This document shows, one piece after another, positions 1 to 7,110 of a DNA stretch of 12,433 nt. The notes beneath the pieces were generated by a model. The model saw only the letters and a program-made list of their open reading frames with translations, ran no database searches and was not told where the DNA came from. Source of the DNA: Zygnema cylindricum (taxonomy: Eukaryota; Streptophyta; Zygnematophyceae; Zygnematales; Zygnemataceae); NCBI GenBank assembly GCA_037447655.1, contig JBBHKE010002454.1:1-12433 (forward strand), read 5' to 3'. A program made the position numbers and the translations under genes. How positions within the stretch are numbered: the first letter of the stretch is position 1; every line of letters begins with the position of its first letter.

Positions 1-177
1 CGTTCGTCACGTATTCGTATGCGCTTTACTGAAACTTCTGCTGCAGGGTTCGATATTGTTGACGTGAGATTAGCGTCAGCGTCTTCTGGCCGTCCAGATT
101 GCCTCTTGGACGGCTAGCGTTTGTTTACCGGTAAACGGCCAATGCCGCTGACGCCATTAGCATGTCCTGTGAATACG

Positions 178-717
178 GTACAGGACAGTACATATTTCGA
201 ACCTTTTCTATGTAATGTTTCGTATCTCCAGCTAAAGTACGAGTCAATACTGTACGATTCGCGATTTTCTCGTGCTCTAAGGACATTCATTACCAGAAAG
301 GCAAGAAAGCATCCTCTGCAGAAGCTGTACTGCTGTACCATTTTGAGACTTGCAACATTGTTTTCTGCCCCGGCCAGCTACAAACTTTGAAATAATCCTT
401 CAAGTACGCTTCAGTACAGTACTGTACACCGCGAATCGTTATTAGCGTCAACGTTTTTTTCGCCACTTAAAACATCTTTTCTCCATGCACACTTGTCGGA
501 TTGTGGATCGGACGGTTGCAATTGAAAGGTAACATTCTCAGCTTCCGATTGGCGTCAAATTGAAAATCCGACAAGTGTGCATGGAGAAAAGATGTTTTAA
601 GTGGCGAAAAAAACCTTGACGCTAATAACGATTCGCGGTGGTACTGTACAGTACCGTACTATACAAGACAGGACCGAACAGCTGTAGCATCTTTTCAAGA
701 ACAACTACAGTGTGTAC
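178..717. promoter_or_regulatory. Cluster of GTAC-core palindromes upstream of the copy 1 gene
   Basis: I count about 15 GTAC tetramers here, many in longer palindromes such as GTACAGTACTGTAC, against about 2 expected for this length and base composition. The MITE at 427-640 sits inside the densest part. GTAC is the core recognised by plant and algal SBP/SPL-type factors, including copper-response elements in green algae; that these sites work this way is only inference. A cryptic repeat or MITE target preference could also explain them. Confidence 0.3.
427..640. mobile_element. Foldback MITE (element 1), 214 bp
   Basis: The two 76-base arms, 427-502 and 565-640, are almost perfect reverse complements and surround a 62-base loop. 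The termini read CACCGCGAATCGTTATTAGC on each side. The flanking octamer GTACTGTA is present at 419-426 and again at 641-648, which looks like an 8-bp target duplication. There is no coding capacity, so the element must be non-autonomous. The element at 9116-9323 is its homologue in the opposite orientation, sharing both arms and loop. Copy 2 of the duplication lacks it, so it arrived after the duplication or was lost there. Superfamily is not assignable from the sequence alone. Confidence 0.9.
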
Positions 718-802
718 TACCAATCTTTTTTCTTGTTCCTCATTTCTTTCTTGGCCAAAATAGGAGCAAAGTTTGCGTAGCTCTTCGTTTTATTGAGATC
801 AT

Positions 803-809
803 TATAAAA
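803..809 (+). promoter_or_regulatory. Possible TATA box for the copy 1 small gene
   Basis: TATAAAA lies 357 bases upstream of the ATG at 1166. It falls in a segment bracketed by the 10-base direct repeat AAAGTTTGCG (768-777 and 820-829) that has been removed from copy 2. If it is a real promoter element, only copy 1 has it. A chance match in AT-rich DNA is quite possible. Confidence 0.2.
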
Positions 810-1165
810 CAATTCGAATAAAGTTTGCGGTGTATTTGACATAAACTCTTTTTGAACAGAGAAGTGCAATTAGGACTCTGATCCATCAGTTGGATTCATC
901 AATTCGCTTCACCAATTAATAATACACACTAATTAGTACTGAACGGTATGTATCTCCACTGATAGTTTTATCTTGAGTTTTATTGTTATTCAAACACGAA
1001 CATTTTAACTGAAAAAAACACTCGCTTTTTAAAATGTTGAAATTTTGCCCTAATTATTGTTACAAGCATGTTTTGCAAGATCTTTACTCTTTTTAGAAAC
1101 AAGTAGCCACTTGACCTAAAAACGTTACACATTCAAAAAATTGTTACTTTTTGTTATTTTTTGTT

Positions 1166-1459
1166 ATGGCTTTGTTTTGTGAGCAGAATTCTCAACGCTG
1201 GAAGCTGAAAAGGTTTGTTACTTTCGTCAATCCATCTTCAAAAATGGATGATAATGACTCGGTGATAACCGGTGTAGCATTTTGCCTAGGCGCGTGGGGA
1301 TTGTGGCGATTATGTTTCGACGATTATAGAGGTTTTCTTTATTTAGGAAGTGCAGCGGTTCTTTTATACGTGGTAGATACATCAGTAACATTGCGAGATA
1401 TCAATTCCAGTTTAAAAATTCTTGTGAAAAGGTCGGAAATTAGTCTCCAATTGGTTTGA
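1166..1459 (+). CDS. Small predicted two-pass membrane protein, copy 1 (unknown family)
   Basis: This 97-residue reading frame is not recognised as any known family. The ATG at 1166 has G at -3 and G at +4; a second in-frame ATG at 1244 (residue 27) also has a good context and could be the true start. Seen in the protein: a basic N-terminal stretch (RWKLKR, residues 11-16), a hydrophobic segment at about 33-51, a short acidic turn (FDDYRG), a second hydrophobic segment at about 57-70, and a hydrophilic tail (residues 71-90) identical to that of the paralogue at 5385-5669. Support for coding comes from the paralogue: the core differs at 38 of 123 bases, yet there is no stop or indel, while noncoding DNA just downstream has many indels. 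The stop differs from copy 2 because about 20 bases are missing here, giving a C-terminus SEISLQLV. Function unknown; membrane location is inferred from hydrophobicity only. Confidence 0.55.
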   Translation: MALFCEQNSQRWKLKRFVTFVNPSSKMDDNDSVITGVAFCLGAWGLWRLCFDDYRGFLYLGSAAVLLYVVDTSVTLRDINSSLKILVKRSEISLQLV

Positions 1460-1586
1460 TTTTGTTTTTTTTTTGGAATAGTTTTTTCCACATAGTTTTT
1501 CTTTGCGACATGTGGCTTTTCCATTGTCATTGTGAAAACATTTTTTTTGGTTACATTATGTGTGTACATAAGTGGTATTGTAAATA

Positions 1587-1811
1587 ATGTCTATATTTCA
1601 GCAATTAATATGACATTGCTTGAGAAACCTAGCTTTACTGGAGCTGGATTTTGGAGTTACATTCCATTTTCATGGAGAAATTCCAGGCATAATCTTTGTG
1701 GGTAATTTGTCAAAAATCGAATATCAGGAGTGGAGACAAGAAACTCCCTACCATGCAGAAATGTATTTGGAATCACGATTGAAGAAAAACTTTGGGCATT
1801 TTTTACCATGA
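1587..1811 (+). pseudogene. Broken counterpart of the copy 2 downstream reading frame
   Basis: From ATG 1587 the frame matches that of 5825-6142 (MSIFQQLI against MAIFQQLI), but a TGA stands where copy 2 has TGG at codon 9. After it the frame stays open to 1811 and keeps LLELDFGVTF. A one-base indel near 1713-1722 then separates it from copy 2. This is either a degraded gene or untranslated sequence in which copy 2 is open by chance. Confidence 0.2.
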
Positions 1812-2092
1812 ATTTTGCCCTAAACAGTCAAGAAGCGACCATTTGTCAACCATTTGTGGATTGGATTGACACCATTTGGTGTGTGGATGGTAACTTTGAG
1901 GATAACTAGATTGGTATGAATTGTTTAGAAAAAAGAACAACTGAGACCATGAGGGGAATTCTCAGCTCAAATATTGTATCTAACACTATCTGTTATACAG
2001 ACGCCGGTCTTTAACTACAGTAATAACAATATGGCTACAACATAAGCGTTAGTAATAGAATATATTAATAACAATATTGCTAATATATGACA

Positions 2093-2098
2093 AATAAA
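2093..2098 (+). terminator. Candidate poly(A) signal, copy 1
   Basis: AATAAA inside the conserved string TGACAAATAAAT, present at the matching place in copy 2 (6319-6324) although the surrounding sequence has diverged. It lies about 630 bases after the small-gene stop, so it would imply a long 3' UTR or a spliced downstream part. Confidence 0.3.
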
Positions 2099-2105
2099 TG
2101 TCGCA

Positions 2106-2560
2106 ATCTAGGAAGAATTGCAGGCTAATAATTCCTTGTGTTTTTTTTTTCACTTTGCGTCTGGATGGTGAACCCCCATGCTCTCATACTGAATTCAGGA
2201 ATATACCCTAATTGCTGTCCTTAGTACTCGAAAAGCTGCATATCCACAGCAACAAATAATCTTTACAATAAAAAGCGGCAAACTTTTACGATGTTTTGCA
2301 ATGAATATAAGCTAGAATTTTTGGACTCGTATTCAAATCATGTGCTTCATGTACAATACAAGCCTCTTAATATGTATTGCACATTAAGAGTAGCTAACAG
2401 GCCTCTATGAGCTTAATAGCAGGCTTCTATGCAGAGAGCCAAAGCTTCCATTCTACAAAACTAAGTTTGTCCAAAAAGTAAGAGGCTTTCAGAACCTCAA
2501 ATAGTATAGGAACTGTAAACCGTGATATTTTCTGCAAAATCTTCAGCGATTGGTACGAAA
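2106..2560. other. Copy 1-specific segment without recognisable gene
   Basis: No counterpart exists in copy 2, where flanking homology resumes directly, so this is either an insertion here or a deletion there. No terminal inverted repeats were found. A small hairpin (arms of 8 bases, 2364-2371 with 2383-2390) and a second AATAAA (2267-2272) are the only items seen. Confidence 0.5.
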
Positions 2561-2765
2561 GAAAAAATAAAACGAAAACAACTATTTTACCCGTGGAACA
2601 TCGTTGCCACGAGGAAACCTGCGATATTGGAAAAATAGCATGAGGCGAATCTTGATAGTCCCTATGAGCCCATTGAGCCTCTGTTAATCACAAAAACAAA
2701 CTGCCCATCGTTATTAACGTTAAGGATTTATCAGTGTTAATGCGAAATTATAATATGTCATTCAA

Positions 2766-3220
2766 GTAGATCGTAAGGCGAAGTTCTAATGCCGCAGCAT
2801 TGTGCAAATAAAAACCAGTACAATCTTTTTCTGTAGGATTCCTATCTAGTTATTGATTCTTTTGTGAGCGAAGTACTGAAACTCTTTATCACAGAATGAC
2901 TTTGTCCTTTAGTAGTCAGTACGTGTTTAGCTGCGTGTCACTCATGTTTACGTGGCCAAAGGTACAGGAAGTACCACAAAAAGCCGTCATGGATGTCTGC
3001 CCCAAATCCGGGGCCGCTGGGACTTTGTCAACTTGAAATATCTTGCAGATAAAGCTTTGTCATCATTACTGTTCCTGAGAACGATTGCATCATCCGTACG
3101 GATAACTGTCGAGATAGTTACCTGAGCCGTTCAAATGACGAATCTCAATACAGAGTTGAAGCGCTATTCGAGGGCGGTTCCTGACATCGTCCGTGCGGAG
3201 CTATTCGTATGTTACATCAT
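2766..3220. other. Unshared spacer between the two duplication copies
   Basis: These 456 bases separate the end of copy 1 homology from the start of copy 2. No open frame of interest, RNA gene or repeat was recognised. It would belong to the repeat unit if further copies lie upstream of the window, which cannot be tested here. Confidence 0.5.
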
Positions 3221-3482
3221 CGTTCGTCACGTATTCGTATGTGCTTTACTGAAACTTCTGCTGCAGGTTCGATATTGTTGACGTGAGATTAGAGTCGGCG
3301 TCTTCTGGCCGTCCAGATCGCCTCTTGGACGGCTAGTTGTTGTTTACCGCTGAACGTTAATGCCGCTGACGCCATAAGCACCGTACATATTCTTTGAATA
3401 AGGCACCGTACATATTTCCAACCTTTTCTATTGCACGATTCACACTAGAAATGGATGACGGATGAGGGTATGGTTACATCAG

Positions 3483-3533
3483 GAGGTCTCTGTAATAGTA
3501 CGGACAGCAAAATTTCTGTATTACAGAGGCCTC
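3483..3533. repeat. Hairpin inside the inner transposon (left)
   Basis: Arms 3483-3497 and 3519-3533 (15 bases, one mismatch; CTCTGTAATA/TATTACAGAG core) around a 21-base loop. It shares the TCTGTATT motif with the hairpin at 3885-3931. Confidence 0.6.
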
Positions 3534-3884
3534 GGTTACATCGCGTATCATCTGTAAACAAGTTTTTACATACGTGTTCTAATTTGAGTGATTCCACGTA
3601 GGTCGACGATCAAATCTATAAAATCGTCAAAGATTTGGAAACCGACCATTTTCGTATAAAAATCCGTACTTGCGTATTACGGACGTGTACTTCACAAGTG
3701 TACCGCGTCAATGTACCTCAGAGATCTCCTTCACGCTGATGACTTTCAGGAAAAAACCGTATTTCTTTTCGGCAAAAATTTTACGGTCACCTTGTCCGAA
3801 TGCACGTGACTTTGGGGGCGTGTGAAAATTTTCATTTTTCATCGACGCACGTGTCTGACGTCCAGGTGTAGCGATTTGACTGGT

Positions 3885-3931
3885 TCTGTATTGCTGAACC
3901 CACCTCGGCGAGGTGGGTTCACCAATACAGA
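3885..3931. repeat. Strong hairpin inside the inner transposon (right)
   Basis: Arms 3885-3905 and 3911-3931 are 21 bases each with one mismatch and enclose the 5-base loop CGGCG. The stem core GAACCCACCT/AGGTGGGTTC is GC-rich compared with its surroundings. Confidence 0.8.
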
Positions 3932-4734
3932 GGCGTATGGAGCGATTGCTTCGCAGATGAAGACCAAAATGTAATCGGATGGTCGACGTCTTCTCCCGGA
4001 TACTTGGAGAATCGTAATCTTATTTTCTGTAATGTTGTTTTCAAGAAACTCACGAAAATATAGTACGGCATGGTACGGGCAAGTACAAAATTCTGTATTA
4101 AACCTCACTTTTCGTCTGATGTAACCATACCCTGAGATGAGGAAATGAATGTCGTTTTTTTTGTTTGGACGTGAATCGCACTTGACGTCACTTCACGTCA
4201 ACAAAAATGTCGCGATGCGATTCATGTTTGCCGTACGATTAGTCGCAGATGACTCAAATCCGTTCGTACCAAACCATCGTTTTTCCCCCGTAAGAAGCGG
4301 GGAGGACGTTTCGTCAAAGTTCCAAAAAAGTTTTAGGTTTACATTTTTTTACGTTCTGTTTTAGATGATTTTGATTGGCTATTTGTTTCTGGGTTATCAT
4401 TTAAAAAAATATCGTTACAGTACGCATCATTCATTCGGGATACGACTTCCTGTTTTTTCAAAGTCGCATTTCTGCATTCCGTAAAGGTTTTCCGTAAAAG
4501 AAGATGATTTATCACAGTTGTCAAGTTTTGACGCACTTGACCGTATATTTTGTCCGTCGCTATGCTCCAAAAAAAAGGTTGACAGCCGAGCGGTCGACCT
4601 GTTTGGCGCCTCTGTTTTTGTTTTTTGGGGCCTGAATGGTACGGGATTATTCGTTTCCTCATCTCATTCGTCATCCATTTCTAGTGTGAATCGTGCAATA
4701 ATACAATATGTATTGTTTCGTATCTCCACTTAAA

Positions 4735-4869
4735 GTACGCGTCAATACTGTACGACCTCGCGATTTTTTCGTTCTTTAGGACATTCGTACCAGAAAGCAT
4801 TCCCTGTATGAACAGTGGAGCTGTACAGTGGAGCTGTACAGAATATGTAGTACAGTACTGTAACTGTAC
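4735..4869. promoter_or_regulatory. GTAC-core cluster upstream of the copy 2 gene
   Basis: About eight GTAC tetramers occur in 135 bases, including two GGAGCTGTACAGT repeats and GTACAGTACTG. This is the counterpart of the cluster at 178-717. Several individual sites differ between copies, yet the density is kept, which is what regulatory turnover or a cryptic repeat would both give. Confidence 0.3.
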
Positions 4870-5384
4870 TGCTATACCATTTTCAGACTTGCAAGTTGCA
4901 GTTTTCTGCCCCGAGCCAGTTACAAATTTTGAAATATTCCTGCTAGCTACAAGACAAGGCCGAATGGCTGCAGTATCTTTCCAAGTATAATTACCTTTCT
5001 TTCTCCTCCTTTCTTTCTTTCTTTGGCAAAATAGGAGCAAAGTTTGCGTTGCTAAACTCTTTTTAAACAGAGAAGTGCAATTACTCAATTAGGGCTCTGA
5101 TCTATTAGCTGGATTCATCAATTCGCTTCACCAATTAATAATACACACTAATTAGAACTGAACGGTATGTATCTCCACTGATAGTTTTATCTTGAGTTTT
5201 ATTGTTATTCAAACACGAACATTTTAACTGAAAAAAACACTCGCTTTTTAAAATGTTGAAATTTTGCCCTAATTATTGTTACAAGCATGTTTTGCAAGAT
5301 CTTTACTCTTTTTAGAAACAAGTAGCCACTTGACCTAAAAACGTTATACATTCAAAAAATTGTTACTTTTTGTTATTTTTTGTT

Positions 5385-5669
5385 ATGGCTTTGTTTTGTG
5401 AGCAGAATTCTCAACGCTGGAAGCTGAAAAGGTTTGTTACTTTTGTCAATCCATCTTCAAAAATGGATGATGGAGACAAAGTCATTCTCGGTGTATCTTT
5501 GTGCCTAACCCTGGTGGGATTTGCGAGATTATGGTGGGATGATGATAGTGGTTTTCTTTATATAGGAAGTGCAGCAATTCTATTATGTGTAAGAGATACA
5601 TCAGTAACATTGCGAGATATCAATTCCAGTTTAAAAATACTCGTGAAAAGGTCGGAAGGTAGTCCCTAA
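5385..5669 (+). CDS. Small predicted two-pass membrane protein, copy 2 (unknown family)
   Basis: This is the 94-residue paralogue of the gene at 1166-1459. Residues 1-29 and 71-91 are identical to it; residues 30-70 differ at 18 of 41 positions while keeping the layout acidic start, hydrophobic segment (about 33-51, ending LWW), DDDSG turn, second hydrophobic segment (57-69). GFLY-GSAA-LL and the first acidic residues are shared. The tail ends SEGSP and stops at TAA 5667. A GT at 5659-5660 just before the stop could instead be a splice donor joining to the acceptor at 5838-5839, extending the protein by about 34 residues (see findings). The nearby outer transposon ends about 690 bases upstream of the start. 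Function unknown. Confidence 0.55.
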   Translation: MALFCEQNSQRWKLKRFVTFVNPSSKMDDGDKVILGVSLCLTLVGFARLWWDDDSGFLYIGSAAILLCVRDTSVTLRDINSSLKILVKRSEGSP

Positions 5670-5688
5670 AAGTAGGAGCTTTCCGACC
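5650..5688 (+). repeat. Hairpin over the stop codon/possible donor of the copy 2 gene
   Basis: GGTCGGAA (5650-5657) pairs with TTCCGACC (5681-5688). The right arm is missing from copy 1, where about 20 bases are deleted. In RNA it would hold the possible donor at 5659 in its loop. Confidence 0.4.
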
Positions 5689-5824
5689 AATTGGTTTTTG
5701 TTTTTTTTTTTTAGTAGTTTTTTCCAGATAGCTTTTCTTTGCGGTTTGTTGATTTTCCATCTGCATTGTGAAAACAGATTTTTTGGTTACATTTTATGTG
5801 TGTACACGTGTGTTGCTGTACATA

Positions 5825-6142
5825 ATGGCTATATTTCAGCAATTAATATGGCATTGCTCGAGAAACTTTGTTTTACTGGAACTGGATTTTGGAGTTACAT
5901 TTTATGGAGAAGTTCCAAGCATAATCTTTGTCGATGATTTGTTGAAAAATGAATTCAGGAGTGAAGACAAGAAACTCCCTACCATGCACATTTGGAATCA
6001 CGATCGAAGAAAAACTTTGGGCAAGTTTTACCAAGAATTTTGCCCTAATCAGTCAATAGCCGACTTCAACCATAGGACCATTGGATTAACACTATTTGGT
6101 GTGTGGATGGTACCTTTTGAAGGACAACTAGATTGGTATTAA
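5825..6142 (+). CDS. Doubtful 105-residue frame downstream of the copy 2 gene
   Basis: An open frame from ATG 5825 to TAA 6140-6142 gives MAIFQQLIWHC...GQLDWY. No family is recognised. The matching copy 1 sequence has a TGA at codon 9 and a one-base indel later, so the frame is not conserved between copies. It overlaps, in another frame, the possible second exon of the small gene (5840-5932). It may simply be 3' UTR. Low confidence that it is translated. Confidence 0.2.
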   Translation: MAIFQQLIWHCSRNFVLLELDFGVTFYGEVPSIIFVDDLLKNEFRSEDKKLPTMHIWNHDRRKTLGKFYQEFCPNQSIADFNHRTIGLTLFGVWMVPFEGQLDWY

Positions 6143-6318
6143 TTGTTAAAAAAAAAAAAACTAAGATCATGACGGAAGTTTCTCAACGCAAATATTGTAG
6201 CTTAACTTGTAGCTTAACTTTACATAAACGTGGTCCTTAACTGCAGTAATATAAAAAGAGCTACAACATAAGCGTTAGTAATGAAATATATTAATACCGA
6301 TATTGTTATTATATGACA

Positions 6319-6324
6319 AATAAA
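6319..6324 (+). terminator. Candidate poly(A) signal, copy 2
   Basis: AATAAA in the string TGACAAATAAAT, conserved with 2093-2098 in copy 1 and lying about 650 bases after the small-gene stop. Confidence 0.3.
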
Positions 6325-6545
6325 TATTGCAATCTCTAATGTTTGGTTCGAAAGAATTAAATCTTGAAAGCAACAATTTAACCCGTGGAACATTGTTGTC
6401 AAGGGGAAACCTGCGATATTGGATCAACACATGAGGCAAATCATGATCATCCGATGAGTCTTGAGCCTCTCTTAATCACAAAAACACATTACACAGCGGT
6501 AAGGATTTATCAGTATTAATGTGAAATTATGATATGGCATACTGA

Positions 6546-6793
6546 TTTAGTGCAAGGAGCTGCGGCACATTGTAGCCCACTCCCTTGAAAAACGTTATTA
6601 CCACTATTTTATGTTTTCGGTTGAATATAAGTCGTGGCCTAGTGTGATTGACTTTAATAAAAATAGGCATTGCAGCATTCCATAGACAAGCTTAGAGGAA
6701 CATTGGTTTTCTACGGAACATCTAAACTGAATTTTATTGGAAAAATTGTTTAACTTGATCGTCAACCAGCCACCTGTATGACCATGACCGAGT
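6546..6793. other. Unannotated AT-rich DNA
   Basis: No gene, RNA or repeat recognised. It starts where homology with copy 1 of the duplication fades. Confidence 0.4.
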
Positions 6794-6836
6794 ACCAACT
6801 AAACAATACCAACTAAACAAGAACCAACTAAACAAT
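6794..6836. repeat. Short tandem repeat, 14-15 bp unit, three copies
   Basis: The unit ACCAACTAAACAA occurs at 6794, 6808 and 6823 with one or two linking bases. It precedes a longer low-complexity block. Confidence 0.8.
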
Positions 6837-6844
6837 CACTGACT

Positions 6845-7110
6845 CAACAAGGTAGTGGTCAAGGTAGTGAAAAGGTAGTGGTAGTGGTGGACGATGGATA
6901 GTGACGGGTGGATTGAGGACAGAGGATAGTGGACATTGGGCATTTGGACATTAGACATTAGACATGGGACTTGGAACTTGGACCATTGTACAGTGGAAGT
7001 AGGACATGGGACCTGGAACTTGGAACATTGTACGGTGGAAGTAGGACATGGGACAAACATTGGACATCCGGTATTAGACATTCGACAATAGGACTTTGGA
7101 CATCACACAC
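6845..7110. repeat. Low-complexity block with a 42-bp tandem repeat
   Basis: The strand is G/A-rich and made of variants of GGTAGTGG (6850-6890) and then GGACATTGG/TAGACAT (6930-7100). Within it a 42-base unit beginning GACATGGGAC is repeated exactly in phase at 6961-7002 and 7003-7044, with a partial third start at 7045. The two full units differ at about three positions. Open frames across it on both strands reflect the repeat, and none looks like a real protein. Confidence 0.8.

Larger units (their letters stand above)
1..2765. repeat. Large direct duplication, copy 1
   Basis: The stretch from base 1 is repeated from base 3221 in the same orientation. Matching blocks run through the opening segment (1-230 with 3221-3430), the block around 215-420 (with 4709-4950), 888-1440 (with 5107-5660) and 1600-2105 (with 5838-6330). 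After a gap in copy 2, 2575-2765 matches 6370-6545. Identity is uneven: about 99% over 901-1252, roughly 85% downstream of the small gene, with many small indels. Copy 1 carries a MITE at 427-640 and about 450 bases at 2106-2560 that copy 2 lacks. Since homology starts at base 1, the left edge may lie outside the window. Boundaries are by eye. Confidence 0.9.
3466..4132. mobile_element. Inner nested transposon with 3-bp TGA duplication, 667 bp
   Basis: Termini GGGTATGGTTACATCA and TGATGTAACCATACCC are perfect inverted repeats. TGA occurs on both sides (3463-3465 and 4133-4135). Removing the element and one TGA restores the left terminal repeat of the surrounding transposon to match its right one, which proves both boundaries. 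A 3-bp target duplication with termini starting GG suggests a PIF/Harbinger (Tourist-like) MITE; TGA is not the usual TWA target, so this is tentative. No transposase frame is present. Confidence 0.85.
3431..4698. mobile_element. Outer TA-flanked transposon, non-autonomous, itself interrupted
   Basis: The ends are inverted repeats starting TTGCACGATTCACACTAGAA. Leaving out the inner insertion, they stay complementary for about 50 bases with two mismatches. TA flanks both sides (3429-3430 and 4699-4700), as expected of Tc1/mariner-type (Stowaway-like) MITEs. Without the inner element the original was about 600 bp. The interior is T-rich, has no transposase frame, and includes a smaller inverted repeat, GAATCGCA/TGCGATTC (about 4171-4222). 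Copy 1 of the duplication gives the empty-site comparison near base 210, with an extra 8-base difference beside it. Confidence 0.85.
3221..6545. repeat. Large direct duplication, copy 2
   Basis: This is the second copy of the sequence at 1-2765. It is interrupted by a 1.27-kb nested transposon (3431-4698), lacks the MITE found in copy 1, lacks the short TATA-containing segment (777-829 of copy 1) and lacks about 450 bases matching 2106-2560. Near-identity in 5120-5471 contrasts with clear divergence elsewhere, suggesting unequal ages of the parts or gene conversion. Homology with copy 1 fades after about 6545. Confidence 0.9.

Noticed and set aside
114-341. Open frames on both strands in the first 400 bases
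   Set aside because: The matching copy 2 sequence does not keep them open, and the peptides look like translated repeat.
1620-1811. 63-residue frame as an independent gene in copy 1
   Set aside because: It has no ATG start, and copy 2 differs by an indel that breaks collinearity; treated as a degraded counterpart instead.
2706-2726. ATCGTTATTAACGTT, resembling the MITE termini
   Set aside because: No mate in inverted orientation nearby, and the match lacks the CACCGCG end; probably chance.
4339-4674. 111-residue open frame on the - strand inside the outer transposon
   Set aside because: No transposase motif (no DDE/D pattern or helix-turn-helix recognised), and it reads into the terminal repeat.
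4681-5088. 135-residue open frame on the - strand
   Set aside because: It runs across the GTAC-rich repeat region and the transposon end; the copy 1 equivalent is interrupted and no motif is seen.
6836-7081. Repetitive - strand frame rich in CPTSTVQ-like units
   Set aside because: It follows from the 42-bp tandem repeat having a length divisible by three; the opposite strand is equally open.
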